This document shows, in pieces, positions 1 to 5,922 of a DNA stretch of 5,922 nucleotides. Source of the DNA: Asaia bogorensis (GTDB lineage: Bacteria > Pseudomonadota > Alphaproteobacteria > Acetobacterales > Acetobacteraceae); the NCBI GenBank assembly GCA_945886995.1, contig CAMCZJ010000183.1, positions 1-5,922 on the forward strand, read 5' to 3'. Under the pieces are notes generated by a model. The model did not search any database and had not been told where the DNA came from. It saw only the letters and a list, made by a program, of their open reading frames with translations. Each line of letters opens with the position of its first letter. The stretch's first letter is position 1. The translations under genes were made by a program, and so were the position numbers.

Positions 1-1058
1 ATCGCGCCGCTCGGGACGCGATTTTCCTGAGCGTATTGGGCAGCCCCGATCCCTATGGCAGACAATTGGATGGCATGGGGGGCGGCATTTCATCGCTTTC
101 CAAGGCCGTGATCATTGGCCCGCCGACGCATCCAGATGCCGATGTGGACTATCTTTTCGCGCAGGTGGCGGTGGATAAGCCCATCGTGGATTGGTCCAGC
201 AATTGCGGTAATCTCTCCTCGGCTGTTGGACCCTTCGCGGTAGATGAGGGGTTGGTGCGTGTGGTGGATGGGGAAGCGTTGGTACGCATCCATCAGGTGA
301 ATACGAAGCGCATCATTCATGCGCGCTTTCCCGTGCGTGGCGGCAAGGCAGTTACCGCAGGTGATTTCACCATGGCTGGTGTGGCTGGTAGCGGTGCGCG
401 CATCCGGCTGGATTTTCTGGCGCCGGGCGGTGGTGCAACAGGGCGCTTACTGCCGACAGGTAACGCCAGCGATGTGCTGCATCATGAAGGGCGCGCTTTT
501 GCCGTAAGCCTGATTGATGCCGCCAATGCCTGTATTTTTCTGGATGCGCGTGACCTTGGTTTGACCGGGACGGAAAGCCCCGATGTGATCGAAGCCGATC
601 CGGCACGCATGGCGCTGTTGGATGCGCTGCGCCGCAAGGCTGGCGTGATGATGGGGCTAGCCACCACGCCAGATGCTGTGGGCCTCGCCTTGCCGAAGAT
701 TGCAGTAGTGGCACCGCCTGCGCCTTATCGTGCTTTGGATGGTGCAAGCCTTGGCGCTGAAAGCCATGAGATCGCTGTCCGCATGATTTCCATGGAACGC
801 GCGCATCGCGCTGTGCCGCTGACGGGTGCGATGTGCCTTGGTGTCGCCAGCCGTATTCCAGGCAGCGTGCCGCATCGCCTGGCCGGGCCACCCGCGCGCG
901 CGGATGAAACGCGGGTCGCCAATCCATCCGGGGTTCTTTCCGTGGGTGCTGAGGTGCGGGAGGCGGCTGCTGGCTGGCATGCGGAAAGTGCGGTTGTGTA
1001 TCGCAGTGCGCGGCGCCTGATGCAGGGGGCTGTCGCCGTGCCGGTGGGCCTGGTTTGA
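1..1058 (+). CDS. PrpF-family isomerase (methylaconitate / oxalomesaconate isomerase-like), 5' partial
   Basis: The reading frame is already open at the window edge. The first whole codon is at base 3 and reads RAARDAIFLSVLGSPDP, which continues the usual N-terminal PrpF block, so the true start lies upstream, probably by some 30-40 residues. The TTG at 36 is internal. About 351 residues are visible. PrpF proteins adopt the diaminopimelate-epimerase fold and catalyse cofactor-independent double-bond or cis-trans isomerisation of unsaturated carboxylates such as 2-methylaconitate or 4-oxalomesaconate. Family marks seen are GSPDP followed by QLDGMGG, the LSKAVII block (Lys codon 102-104), SSNCGNLSSAVGPFAV (Cys codon 204-206) and near the C-terminus AHRAVPLTGAMC with ASRIPGSV (Cys codon 834-836). 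The Lys and first Cys correspond to the residues proposed as acid/base groups in PrpF. The family is secure; the substrate is not. It is probably the first gene visible of an operon with the two CoA-transferases, 51 bases upstream of the first. Confidence 0.88.
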   Translation, partial: RAARDAIFLSVLGSPDPYGRQLDGMGGGISSLSKAVIIGPPTHPDADVDYLFAQVAVDKPIVDWSSNCGNLSSAVGPFAVDEGLVRVVDGEALVRIHQVNTKRIIHARFPVRGGKAVTAGDFTMAGVAGSGARIRLDFLAPGGGATGRLLPTGNASDVLHHEGRAFAVSLIDAANACIFLDARDLGLTGTESPDVIEADPARMALLDALRRKAGVMMGLATTPDAVGLALPKIAVVAPPAPYRALDGASLGAESHEIAVRMISMERAHRAVPLTGAMCLGVASRIPGSVPHRLAGPPARADETRVANPSGVLSVGAEVREAAAGWHAESAVVYRSARRLMQGAVAVPVGLV

Positions 1059-1109
1059 CCCTCCACGCCGCCATGCGATGCTCCGTGCAAGAGCTTTGAA
1101 GGAAGCGCC

Positions 1110-2312
1110 ATGAACGGACCACTCGCAGGTATTCGGGTGCTTGATCTCTCCTCGGTTGTTGTTGGGCCAGTCTGCACCAGTGTTCTGGCGGAACATGGGG
1201 CAGAGGTGATCAAGCTTGAAAGCCCAGGTGGTGATCTGCTGCGCCAGCTTGCCGGTAAGGGGCGTTCGCCCGGCATGAATGGCAAATTCCTCAATTTCAA
1301 TCGCGGCAAGAAATCCATAGCACTTGATCTGAAGGCACCTGCGGGGCTTGCCGCGCTCAAGCGCCTGGCCGCGACCGTTGATGTTTTTGTCAGCAATATC
1401 CGCCCAGATGCGCAAGCGCGGCTTAGGGTGGATGCTGCAAGCCTGCACGCAATTGCGCCCCGATTGATCCATTGCGCCATCACGGGTTTTGGCTCTGGCG
1501 GGCCTTATGCAGGCAGGCCCGCCTATGACACGGTGATCCAAGGTGCAGCGGGTGTGGCTGGTTGTTTTGAAGCCTCCACCGGTGAACCGCGCTATGTGCC
1601 GATGCTGGTGGCAGACCATACGGTTGGGCTGATTGCCGCGCAGATGATTGGCTTCGCGCTGTATCGCCGCGAGAAAACCGGAGTGGGTGAGGCGATTGAA
1701 GTCCCGATGTTCGAAAATATGGCAGCTTATGTGATGATGGAACATCTGGGCGCCATGTCCTTCCGTCCTGCGATAGGCCCGCCAGGTGATCACCGCGTCC
1801 TCAGCCCCGATGCTCGGCCTTTGCCCACCGCTGATGGTTATATCTGCATCTCAGCCAATACGGATCAGCAAGCGCATGCGTTTTTTGATGCCATTGGTCG
1901 GCCTGAATTGAAAACCGATCCGCGCTTTGCCACCATTGCCGGGCGCACCGCCAATACGCGCGACTATTTCGCCATTCGTGCAGGTGGGCTGAAGGGCAAA
2001 ACTTCCGCTGAGTGGTTGGAAATTTTTGACAGGCTCGATGTGCCAGCCTCACCCTACAACACTATCGCGGGCTTGCTTGATGATCCGCATCTGCGCGCGG
2101 TTGGCATGGTGCGTGAAGAACATCACCCGACAGAAGGTGACACTTACGCCATTGGTCAGCCCAATCGCTTTTCGGGCGGCAATGCGCCCGCAGGCCGCCC
2201 GGCGCCACGGCTTGGACAGGATGGCGCAGCATTGCTTGAGGCTGCGGGGATGAGCGCGGATGACATTGCAGCACTCAGGCGCGATGGCGTGTTGATTGAA
2301 CTGCCCATATGA
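1110..2312 (+). CDS. Class III (CaiB/BaiF) CoA-transferase, first of a tandem pair
   Basis: A 400-residue cytosolic enzyme, full length for the family. Class III CoA-transferases move CoA from a donor thioester (for example succinyl-CoA) to a carboxylic acid through an aspartyl-CoA mixed-anhydride intermediate. It begins with the typical GIRVLDLSSVVVGP block (residues 7-20), then AEVIKLESPGGD (31-42), NRGKKSIALDLK (64-75), SNIRP (95-99), ITGFGSGGPYAGRPAYD (134-140 and around) and REKTGVGEAIEV (about 187-198). The catalytic Asp is D169 in VADHTVG, matching the position of the formyl-CoA transferase nucleophile. The SNIRP motif, where many relatives have ENFRPG, places it in the (H/S)N(M/I)RP subgroup, unlike its neighbour. 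Start ATG 1110 is supported by aagga at 1099-1103, six bases upstream. It is 18 bases from the second transferase, so the two are almost certainly cotranscribed. The acyl substrate cannot be assigned. Confidence 0.93.
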   Translation: MNGPLAGIRVLDLSSVVVGPVCTSVLAEHGAEVIKLESPGGDLLRQLAGKGRSPGMNGKFLNFNRGKKSIALDLKAPAGLAALKRLAATVDVFVSNIRPDAQARLRVDAASLHAIAPRLIHCAITGFGSGGPYAGRPAYDTVIQGAAGVAGCFEASTGEPRYVPMLVADHTVGLIAAQMIGFALYRREKTGVGEAIEVPMFENMAAYVMMEHLGAMSFRPAIGPPGDHRVLSPDARPLPTADGYICISANTDQQAHAFFDAIGRPELKTDPRFATIAGRTANTRDYFAIRAGGLKGKTSAEWLEIFDRLDVPASPYNTIAGLLDDPHLRAVGMVREEHHPTEGDTYAIGQPNRFSGGNAPAGRPAPRLGQDGAALLEAAGMSADDIAALRRDGVLIELPI

Positions 2313-2330
2313 AGAACGAAGGAATGACCC

Positions 2331-3518
2331 ATGACCCGTCCCTTTGAAGGTATTCGCATCATAGACGCGACGCATGTGCTGGCGGGCCCTTTTGCCGCCT
2401 ATCAATTGGGTTTGCTGGGCGCTGATGTCATCAAGATCGAACATCCGGATGATCCGGACCAAAGCCGCGTCAATGGTAGTGATGGGGAACTGAACCGTGG
2501 CGGGATGGGCTGCCAATATCTGACGCAAGGTTCGAATAAGCGTAGCATGACGCTTGATCTGAAGCAGGAAGCCGCGCGGGAGATTTTCCGCAAACTGATC
2601 GCCGGCGCCGATGTGCTGGTAGAAAACTTCCGCCCCGGCGCTTTTGCAGCTTTGGGCCTGGGCTATGAGGATTTGTTGAAGATAAACCCGCGACTGATTT
2701 ATTGTTCCATATCAGCCTTCGGTCATGGCGGGCCGCGTGGTCAACAGACTGCCTATGATCACGTTATCCAGGCAACATCGGGCATTATGGCCTGCACCGG
2801 CACGCCAGAAGTGAACCCGATCAAATTCGGCGCCCCGGCGATTGATTACGCCACCGGCACCATGGGCGCCTTCGCCCTTTCGGCAGCACTATTCCAACGA
2901 GAGAGAACCGGGCACGGCCAGCATATTGATCTTGCCATGCTTGATGTCGCGATCATGATGATGGCAAGCCATGTCACTTCCTATGCGCGCAGTGGCAAGC
3001 CGCCGCGCCTGCGTGGCAATGACCATGAATTCGCAACCAATAGCTGCTACGAAACCGCTGATGGCCTGGTCATGATCGGCGCGAGCAATCTTCGGCAACA
3101 AAGGCGTTTGTGGCAGGCGCTCGGGCGGCCCGATATGGCGAAGGACAGCAATGAAGCGCGCCATGCCGATCGCGCACATGAAGCAGCTACCTTGGCTGAG
3201 CTGTTAAAGGCCAAGACCGCCGCCGAATGGGAAAGCTATTTGCAGGCGCGCCATGTGCCGGCGGGCAGGGTGCGCAATGTGGCGGAATCGCTGGCTGATC
3301 CGCAGATCAAGGGGCGCGGCGTGGTGCACCGCTTTGAAGCGGCGCCTGGTGTGACGGGGCCATTCTCGGTTCCCGTCGCTGCTTTCGGCTTCGCGCATGG
3401 CGGGCCGCGCGTGGATACGCCGCCGCCACCGCTGGGCGCTGACAATGATGCCATCCTGGCCGAACTTGGCTATGATGCTGCTGCGCGCGCAACACTCCGC
3501 GCCAGTGGCGCGATCTGA
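2331..3518 (+). CDS. Class III (CaiB/BaiF) CoA-transferase, second of a tandem pair
   Basis: A 395-residue full-length family III CoA-transferase. Blocks in order are GIRIIDATHVLAGPFAAYQL (residues 7-26), ADVIKIEHPD (31-40), the classical VENFRPG (97-103), RLIYCSISAFGHGGP (121-135), AYDHVIQATSG (141-151) and RERTGHGQHIDLAMLD (190-205). The likely catalytic nucleophile is D172 in APAIDYATG. The start at ATG 2331 has aagga at 2319-2323 with a seven-base spacer. An ATG at 2324 is out of frame. Compared with the preceding transferase the motifs differ throughout, so this is not a recent duplicate. The two may form a hetero-oligomer, as in the two-subunit succinyl-CoA transferases for malate or benzylsuccinate (SmtAB, BbsEF), or may be separate enzymes with different substrates. 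Both keep an Asp, so neither is obviously a dead subunit. The VOC gene follows after 14 bases. Confidence 0.93.
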   Translation: MTRPFEGIRIIDATHVLAGPFAAYQLGLLGADVIKIEHPDDPDQSRVNGSDGELNRGGMGCQYLTQGSNKRSMTLDLKQEAAREIFRKLIAGADVLVENFRPGAFAALGLGYEDLLKINPRLIYCSISAFGHGGPRGQQTAYDHVIQATSGIMACTGTPEVNPIKFGAPAIDYATGTMGAFALSAALFQRERTGHGQHIDLAMLDVAIMMMASHVTSYARSGKPPRLRGNDHEFATNSCYETADGLVMIGASNLRQQRRLWQALGRPDMAKDSNEARHADRAHEAATLAELLKAKTAAEWESYLQARHVPAGRVRNVAESLADPQIKGRGVVHRFEAAPGVTGPFSVPVAAFGFAHGGPRVDTPPPPLGADNDAILAELGYDAAARATLRASGAI

Positions 3519-3532
3519 AAAGGGGGAAACCT

Positions 3533-3916
3533 ATGACCCAATTTACCTTCGACCATATTCATCTGCGCAGCCCTGATCCGGAAGCAACGGCGGTTTTCTA
3601 TGAACGCATGTTCGGGGCCGAGGTTCTACGCTCCACTCAGCAGGGCGAACCGCGCGTGGATATCAGGCTTGGCGGGCAGATCATTTTCATTGCGCCCATC
3701 AAGGGCGACACCACGGCGCCGCCGCCCAGCATGCCCTATCGCGGCCTTGAACATATTGGCCTTGCCGTCACAGGGATTGACCAGGTGGTGGCGGAATTGA
3801 AGGCCAAGGGCGCTGAATTCACCATGGAACCTACCGCTATCCGCCCCGGTATCCGCATTTGTTTCGTGCGTGGGCCGGAGAATGTCGCGATTGAATTGCT
3901 GGAACGCAGCGCCTGA
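3533..3916 (+). CDS. VOC-superfamily (glyoxalase / methylmalonyl-CoA epimerase-like) protein
   Basis: A 127-residue protein with two beta-alpha-beta-beta-beta modules, the size of a single-chain glyoxalase I or a short acyl-CoA epimerase. Module one opens with FDHIHLRSPDPEATAVFYER (residues 6-24 and around) and module two with LEHIGLAVTGIDQVVAEL (72-89). It ends with GPENVAIELLE, the typical strand carrying the last metal ligand. Probable metal ligands are H8, H74 and E121. The usual second ligand (Glu or Gln at the end of module one) seems to be I51 in GGQIIFIAP, so metal binding may be altered. Members isomerise or epimerise thioesters, open rings by dioxygenation or bind drugs; the exact reaction cannot be read here. 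Next to two CoA-transferases an acyl-CoA epimerase or isomerase role is reasonable but inferred. Start ATG 3533 has a strong purine-rich site, agggggaa at 3521-3528. Its stop overlaps the likely start of the next gene. Confidence 0.85.
   Translation: MTQFTFDHIHLRSPDPEATAVFYERMFGAEVLRSTQQGEPRVDIRLGGQIIFIAPIKGDTTAPPPSMPYRGLEHIGLAVTGIDQVVAELKAKGAEFTMEPTAIRPGIRICFVRGPENVAIELLERSA
3913..3916 (+). promoter_or_regulatory. CTGA stop/start overlap (translational coupling site)
   Basis: The VOC stop TGA (3914-3916) shares bases with an in-frame CTG (3913-3915) of the flavoprotein. This has the geometry of the common ATGA reinitiation junction, with C in place of A. Ribosomes finishing the VOC gene would be placed on the start codon, which could make up for the weak initiator and weak Shine-Dalgarno site. 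The overlap is seen directly; its use as a start is inferred. Confidence 0.6.
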
Positions 3917-5106
3917 GCGTTCTTGTCATTGGCGCCGGCCCCGCCGGCTTGATGGCGGCGGAAGCCGCGGCGCAATCCGGTGCCGCGGTGATGGTCGCGG
4001 ATCATATGCCATCCCCTGCGCGCAAGTTATTGATTGCTGGGCGCGGTGGGTTGAACCTGACGCATTCCGAAGCGTTGCCGCTTTTCCTCACGCGCTACGG
4101 CGTTGCTGAACCGCATCTCGCCTCACATATTCGCGCCTTCCCGCCTGAAGCGCTGATTGCCTGGGCTGAGGGTCTGGGCCAGCCCTGCTTCATCGGCTCC
4201 TCCGGTCGAGTTTTTCCGCGTACCATGAAGGCATCGCCGCTGCTGCGCGCCTGGATGGCGCGGCTTGGCGCGCTTGGTGTGCGCTTGCTCCCGCGCCATC
4301 GCTGGCTTGGCTTTACCCCTGATGGCGCCGCGCGATTCGCCACAGCGGATGGAGAGGCGCAGATCAAAGCTTCTGCCACTATTCTCGCACTGGGCGGCGC
4401 TTCCTGGCCGCGGCTTGGGTCGGATGGCACCTGGCCTGCGCTTTTGCCCAGCGTTACCACGCGCCCCTTCGCGCCATCCAATATGGGCTTCGCCATTCCC
4501 TGGTCTGATCATTTGCGTCACCGTTTTGCCGGCACGCCGCTCAAGCGCATAGCATTGTCCTTCGGCGGCATCACGCAGCGCGGTGAGGCAATGATCACCG
4601 AAGCAGGGATTGAAGGCGGCGCGGTTTATGCGCTGAGTGCTGCCATGCGCGATGCGCTGGAACGCCAACACGGCGTCACGTTGCAGCTTGATCTCCGGCC
4701 CGATCTCAGCCTTGCCGATCTAGCCGCACGGCTGGCAGGGCGGCGCGGTAGCCTTTCACTGTCCAACCATTTGCGGCGTAATGCGGGGCTGGCACCGATT
4801 GCTGTAGCCCTGGTGCAGGAAGCGCTGAAGGCAGGGGCACAACAAAACGACCTTGCCGGCTTGGTCAAGGCTTTGCCCTTGCATGCAACCGGCTATTTCC
4901 CGATTGCCCGCGCCATTTCCTCGGCCGGCGGGCTTGCCTGGACGGAAGTGGATGAAAACCTAATGCTGCATCATTTGCCTGGTGTTTTTGCCTGTGGCGA
5001 AATGCTGGATTGGGAAGCGCCGACGGGTGGCTATTTGCTGCAAGCCTGTTTCAGCACCGGCCATGCGGCGGGCCTCGCCGCAGCGCGGCGCGACGCAAAG
5101 GCTTGA
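3913..5106 (+). CDS. PP_4765-family FAD-dependent oxidoreductase (HI0933/BaiN-like), probable CTG start
   Basis: A flavoprotein of about 397 residues, resembling the uncharacterised PP_4765-type family (TIGR03862) of the HI0933/BaiN-like group. From the CTG at 3913 it reads SVLVIGAGPAGLMAAE, a complete FAD-binding GxGxxG loop (G7, G9, G12), with the ribose-binding acid probably D30. Further marks are ARKLLIAGRGGLNLTHSE (36-53), ALGGASWPRLGSDG (159-172) and the C-terminal FAD-contact block from GVFACGEMLDWEAPTGG to FSTGHAAG (357-387). The frame has a stop at 3892-3894, and between it and the Rossmann loop no ATG, GTG or TTG occurs. The first conventional starts (TTG 3949, ATG 3952) would delete the GxGxxG loop. 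CTG overlaps the VOC stop as CTGA, in the manner of ATGA coupling, with only a weak upstream gga (3901-3903). The substrate is unknown, and the link to the CoA-transferase genes may be only transcriptional. The family is confident; the start is likely but unproven. Confidence 0.85.
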   Translation: MSVLVIGAGPAGLMAAEAAAQSGAAVMVADHMPSPARKLLIAGRGGLNLTHSEALPLFLTRYGVAEPHLASHIRAFPPEALIAWAEGLGQPCFIGSSGRVFPRTMKASPLLRAWMARLGALGVRLLPRHRWLGFTPDGAARFATADGEAQIKASATILALGGASWPRLGSDGTWPALLPSVTTRPFAPSNMGFAIPWSDHLRHRFAGTPLKRIALSFGGITQRGEAMITEAGIEGGAVYALSAAMRDALERQHGVTLQLDLRPDLSLADLAARLAGRRGSLSLSNHLRRNAGLAPIAVALVQEALKAGAQQNDLAGLVKALPLHATGYFPIARAISSAGGLAWTEVDENLMLHHLPGVFACGEMLDWEAPTGGYLLQACFSTGHAAGLAAARRDAKA

Positions 5107-5133
5107 TGCAAACAGCCCCCATTCGGCTATGAT
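5103..5133 (+). promoter_or_regulatory. Weak sigma70-like promoter candidate ahead of the hydantoinase gene
   Basis: The 60-base gap 5107-5166 is the longest in the window. It contains TATGAT at 5128-5133, one mismatch from the -10 consensus. The best upstream partner is TTGATG at 5103-5108 (four of six matches to -35), separated by 19 bases, longer than the ideal 17. Such a site could start a separate transcript for the hydantoinase gene, but a match this loose can occur by chance. No hairpin terminator is visible in the gap, so read-through from the upstream genes is equally possible. Confidence 0.25.
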
Positions 5134-5155
5134 CTGCTTAAGGCATTTGAACAAC

Positions 5156-5160
5156 AGGGG
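5156..5160 (+). promoter_or_regulatory. Shine-Dalgarno site fixing the hydantoinase start
   Basis: The sequence agggg directly abuts an ATG at 5161, leaving no spacer. A second in-frame ATG at 5167 lies six bases downstream of it, the normal distance. The second ATG is therefore the preferred start. The choice changes the protein by only two residues. Confidence 0.7.
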
Positions 5161-5166
5161 ATGACC

Positions 5167-5922
5167 ATGGCGGAATTTGACCTTGTAGTGCGCGGCGGAG
5201 AAGTCGCGACTGGCTTCGGCACCACGCGCTGCGACATTGGTGTGAAGGATGGGCGCATTGTCGCCCTCGGCGAAAGATTGGCCGATGGCGCGCGGGTGGT
5301 GGATGCCGCCGGCACGCTGGTGCTGCCTGGCGGCGTGGATAGCCATTGCCATATCGAAGAACCCTCTCGCGGGGGTTATGCCAGCACGGGTCTCGCGGAA
5401 CCGCCGATAACGGTGAATGAGGAAAGCTTCGCCACAGCCTCCAGCGCTGCTTTCGCCGGCGGCACCACGTCTGTCGTGTGCTTCATTCCGCAATGGAAGG
5501 GCTATGGCGTTTGGGACCGTTATACGGATTACCGCGCCCGCGCCGCGCGCGGCATGATTGACCATTCCTTCCATCAGATCATCAGCGACCCAACTGATGC
5601 GGTGATGGATGAGGAAGTGCCACGGCTGGTCGCCGAAGGTGTGCGCAGCCTGAAGGTATTTCTGACCTACGAACCCTTGCATTTGAATGATGCGCAATAT
5701 CTGCGCGTTCTCACCAAGGCGCGCACGCTTGGCTGCCTGGTGACTGTACACTGTGAGAACTATGAGGCGATCAATTGGCGCACCCATGAATTACTGAAGC
5801 ATGGCATGACCGCGCCGAAATACCATGCCTGGGCGCGCCCGCCGGTAGTGGAGCGTGAAGCGACGCATCGTGCCATTGCACTCGCTGAATTGGTGGATCA
5901 GCCGATCCAGATTTTCCATGTC
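5167..5922 (+). CDS. Dihydropyrimidinase / hydantoinase-type cyclic amidohydrolase, 3' partial
   Basis: The first 252 residues are present and the frame is still open at the window end; relatives are about 460-490 residues. These enzymes hydrolyse cyclic amides (dihydropyrimidines, hydantoins, allantoin) with a binuclear metal centre in a TIM barrel. The N-terminal beta-sandwich segment DLVVRGGEV (5-13) is followed by DGRIVALGE and TLVLPGGVDSHCH. Metal ligands present are H60 and H62 (HCH), the lysine to be carboxylated K163 (SLKVF), H195 (VTVHCEN) and H251 (IFHV). The last Asp ligand lies beyond the window. Y168, five residues after the lysine, matches the substrate-contacting Tyr of dihydropyrimidinases and favours that branch over dihydroorotase. 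An AGGTT motif (97-101) follows a loop of about 34 residues after HCH that looks longer than usual. The start is ATG 5167, chosen from the Shine-Dalgarno spacing. The exact substrate is unknown. It may belong to the upstream operon or have its own promoter. Confidence 0.9.
   Translation, partial: MAEFDLVVRGGEVATGFGTTRCDIGVKDGRIVALGERLADGARVVDAAGTLVLPGGVDSHCHIEEPSRGGYASTGLAEPPITVNEESFATASSAAFAGGTTSVVCFIPQWKGYGVWDRYTDYRARAARGMIDHSFHQIISDPTDAVMDEEVPRLVAEGVRSLKVFLTYEPLHLNDAQYLRVLTKARTLGCLVTVHCENYEAINWRTHELLKHGMTAPKYHAWARPPVVEREATHRAIALAELVDQPIQIFHV

Noticed and set aside
36..38. TTG as the start codon of the PrpF-family gene
   Set aside because: The frame is open upstream to the window edge and encodes family-like sequence (RDAIFLSVLGSPD), so the gene is cut by the window and the TTG is internal.
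1059..1109. Possible terminator or promoter between the PrpF gene and the first CoA-transferase
   Set aside because: No convincing hairpin with a T-run and no paired -35/-10 elements were seen; it looks like a simple intra-operon spacer with a Shine-Dalgarno site.
367..1122. 251-codon minus-strand open frame
   Set aside because: A low-complexity, Pro/Arg/His-rich translation opposite the conserved PrpF coding sequence; a shadow frame.
657..1793. 378-codon open frame on the minus strand
   Set aside because: It lies antisense across the PrpF and first CoA-transferase genes. Its translation is rich in Arg, His and Trp, has no recognisable domain and lacks a ribosome-binding context; long antisense frames are common in GC-rich coding DNA.
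2049..2528. 159-codon minus-strand open frame spanning the junction of the two CoA-transferase genes
   Set aside because: Both plus-strand genes are conserved through this region and the junction has a good plus-strand ribosome-binding site. The antisense product shows no domain.
3913..3954. A frameshift or fusion joining the VOC and flavoprotein genes
   Set aside because: The VOC protein ends normally at its final beta strand (VAIELLE) and the flavoprotein begins with a complete Rossmann strand right after the overlap, so two separate proteins explain the junction better.
4960..5787. 275-codon open frame on the minus strand
   Set aside because: It is antisense to the end of the flavoprotein gene and to the hydantoinase gene, whose plus-strand frame has all expected metal ligands. 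The minus product has no family features.

Overview
The window carries six co-directional (+ strand) protein genes packed almost end to end. The first and last are cut by the window edges. GC content looks moderately high (roughly 60 % by eye), codon use is GC-rich, and Shine-Dalgarno sites are clear. With class III CoA-transferases, a PrpF-type isomerase and a PP_4765-type flavoprotein together, this suggests a proteobacterial chromosome, most likely an alphaproteobacterium. A Rhodospirillales/Acetobacteraceae-like host is only a guess. No RNA genes, mobile elements, CRISPR arrays, large repeats or phage genes are visible.

Layout: (1) 1-1058, PrpF-family isomerase missing its N-terminus. (2) 1110-2312 and (3) 2331-3518, two adjacent but clearly different class III (CaiB/BaiF) CoA-transferases, each with the expected catalytic Asp. 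(4) 3533-3916, a small VOC/glyoxalase-fold protein. (5) 3913-5106, a PP_4765/HI0933-type FAD protein whose reading frame has no ATG, GTG or TTG early enough, so it probably starts at a CTG overlapping the VOC stop codon. (6) 5167-5922, the N-terminal 252 residues of a dihydropyrimidinase/hydantoinase-type cyclic amidohydrolase. Gaps are 51, 18, 14, -4 and 60 bases, so genes 1-5 look like one operon. Gene 6 may be read through or may have its own weak promoter.

How they may work together (inference): PrpF-family enzymes shift double bonds in unsaturated di- or tricarboxylates. CoA-transferases of this family activate such acids with CoA taken from another thioester, and VOC enzymes include methylmalonyl-CoA epimerase. 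Genes 1-4 therefore fit a catabolic module that isomerises an unsaturated organic acid, activates it as a CoA ester and processes the ester further. The substrate cannot be read from sequence. The flavoprotein and the hydantoinase have no obvious place in that route. The window looks like metabolic accessory DNA rather than a new defence or mobile system. The most notable single item is the CTG start.
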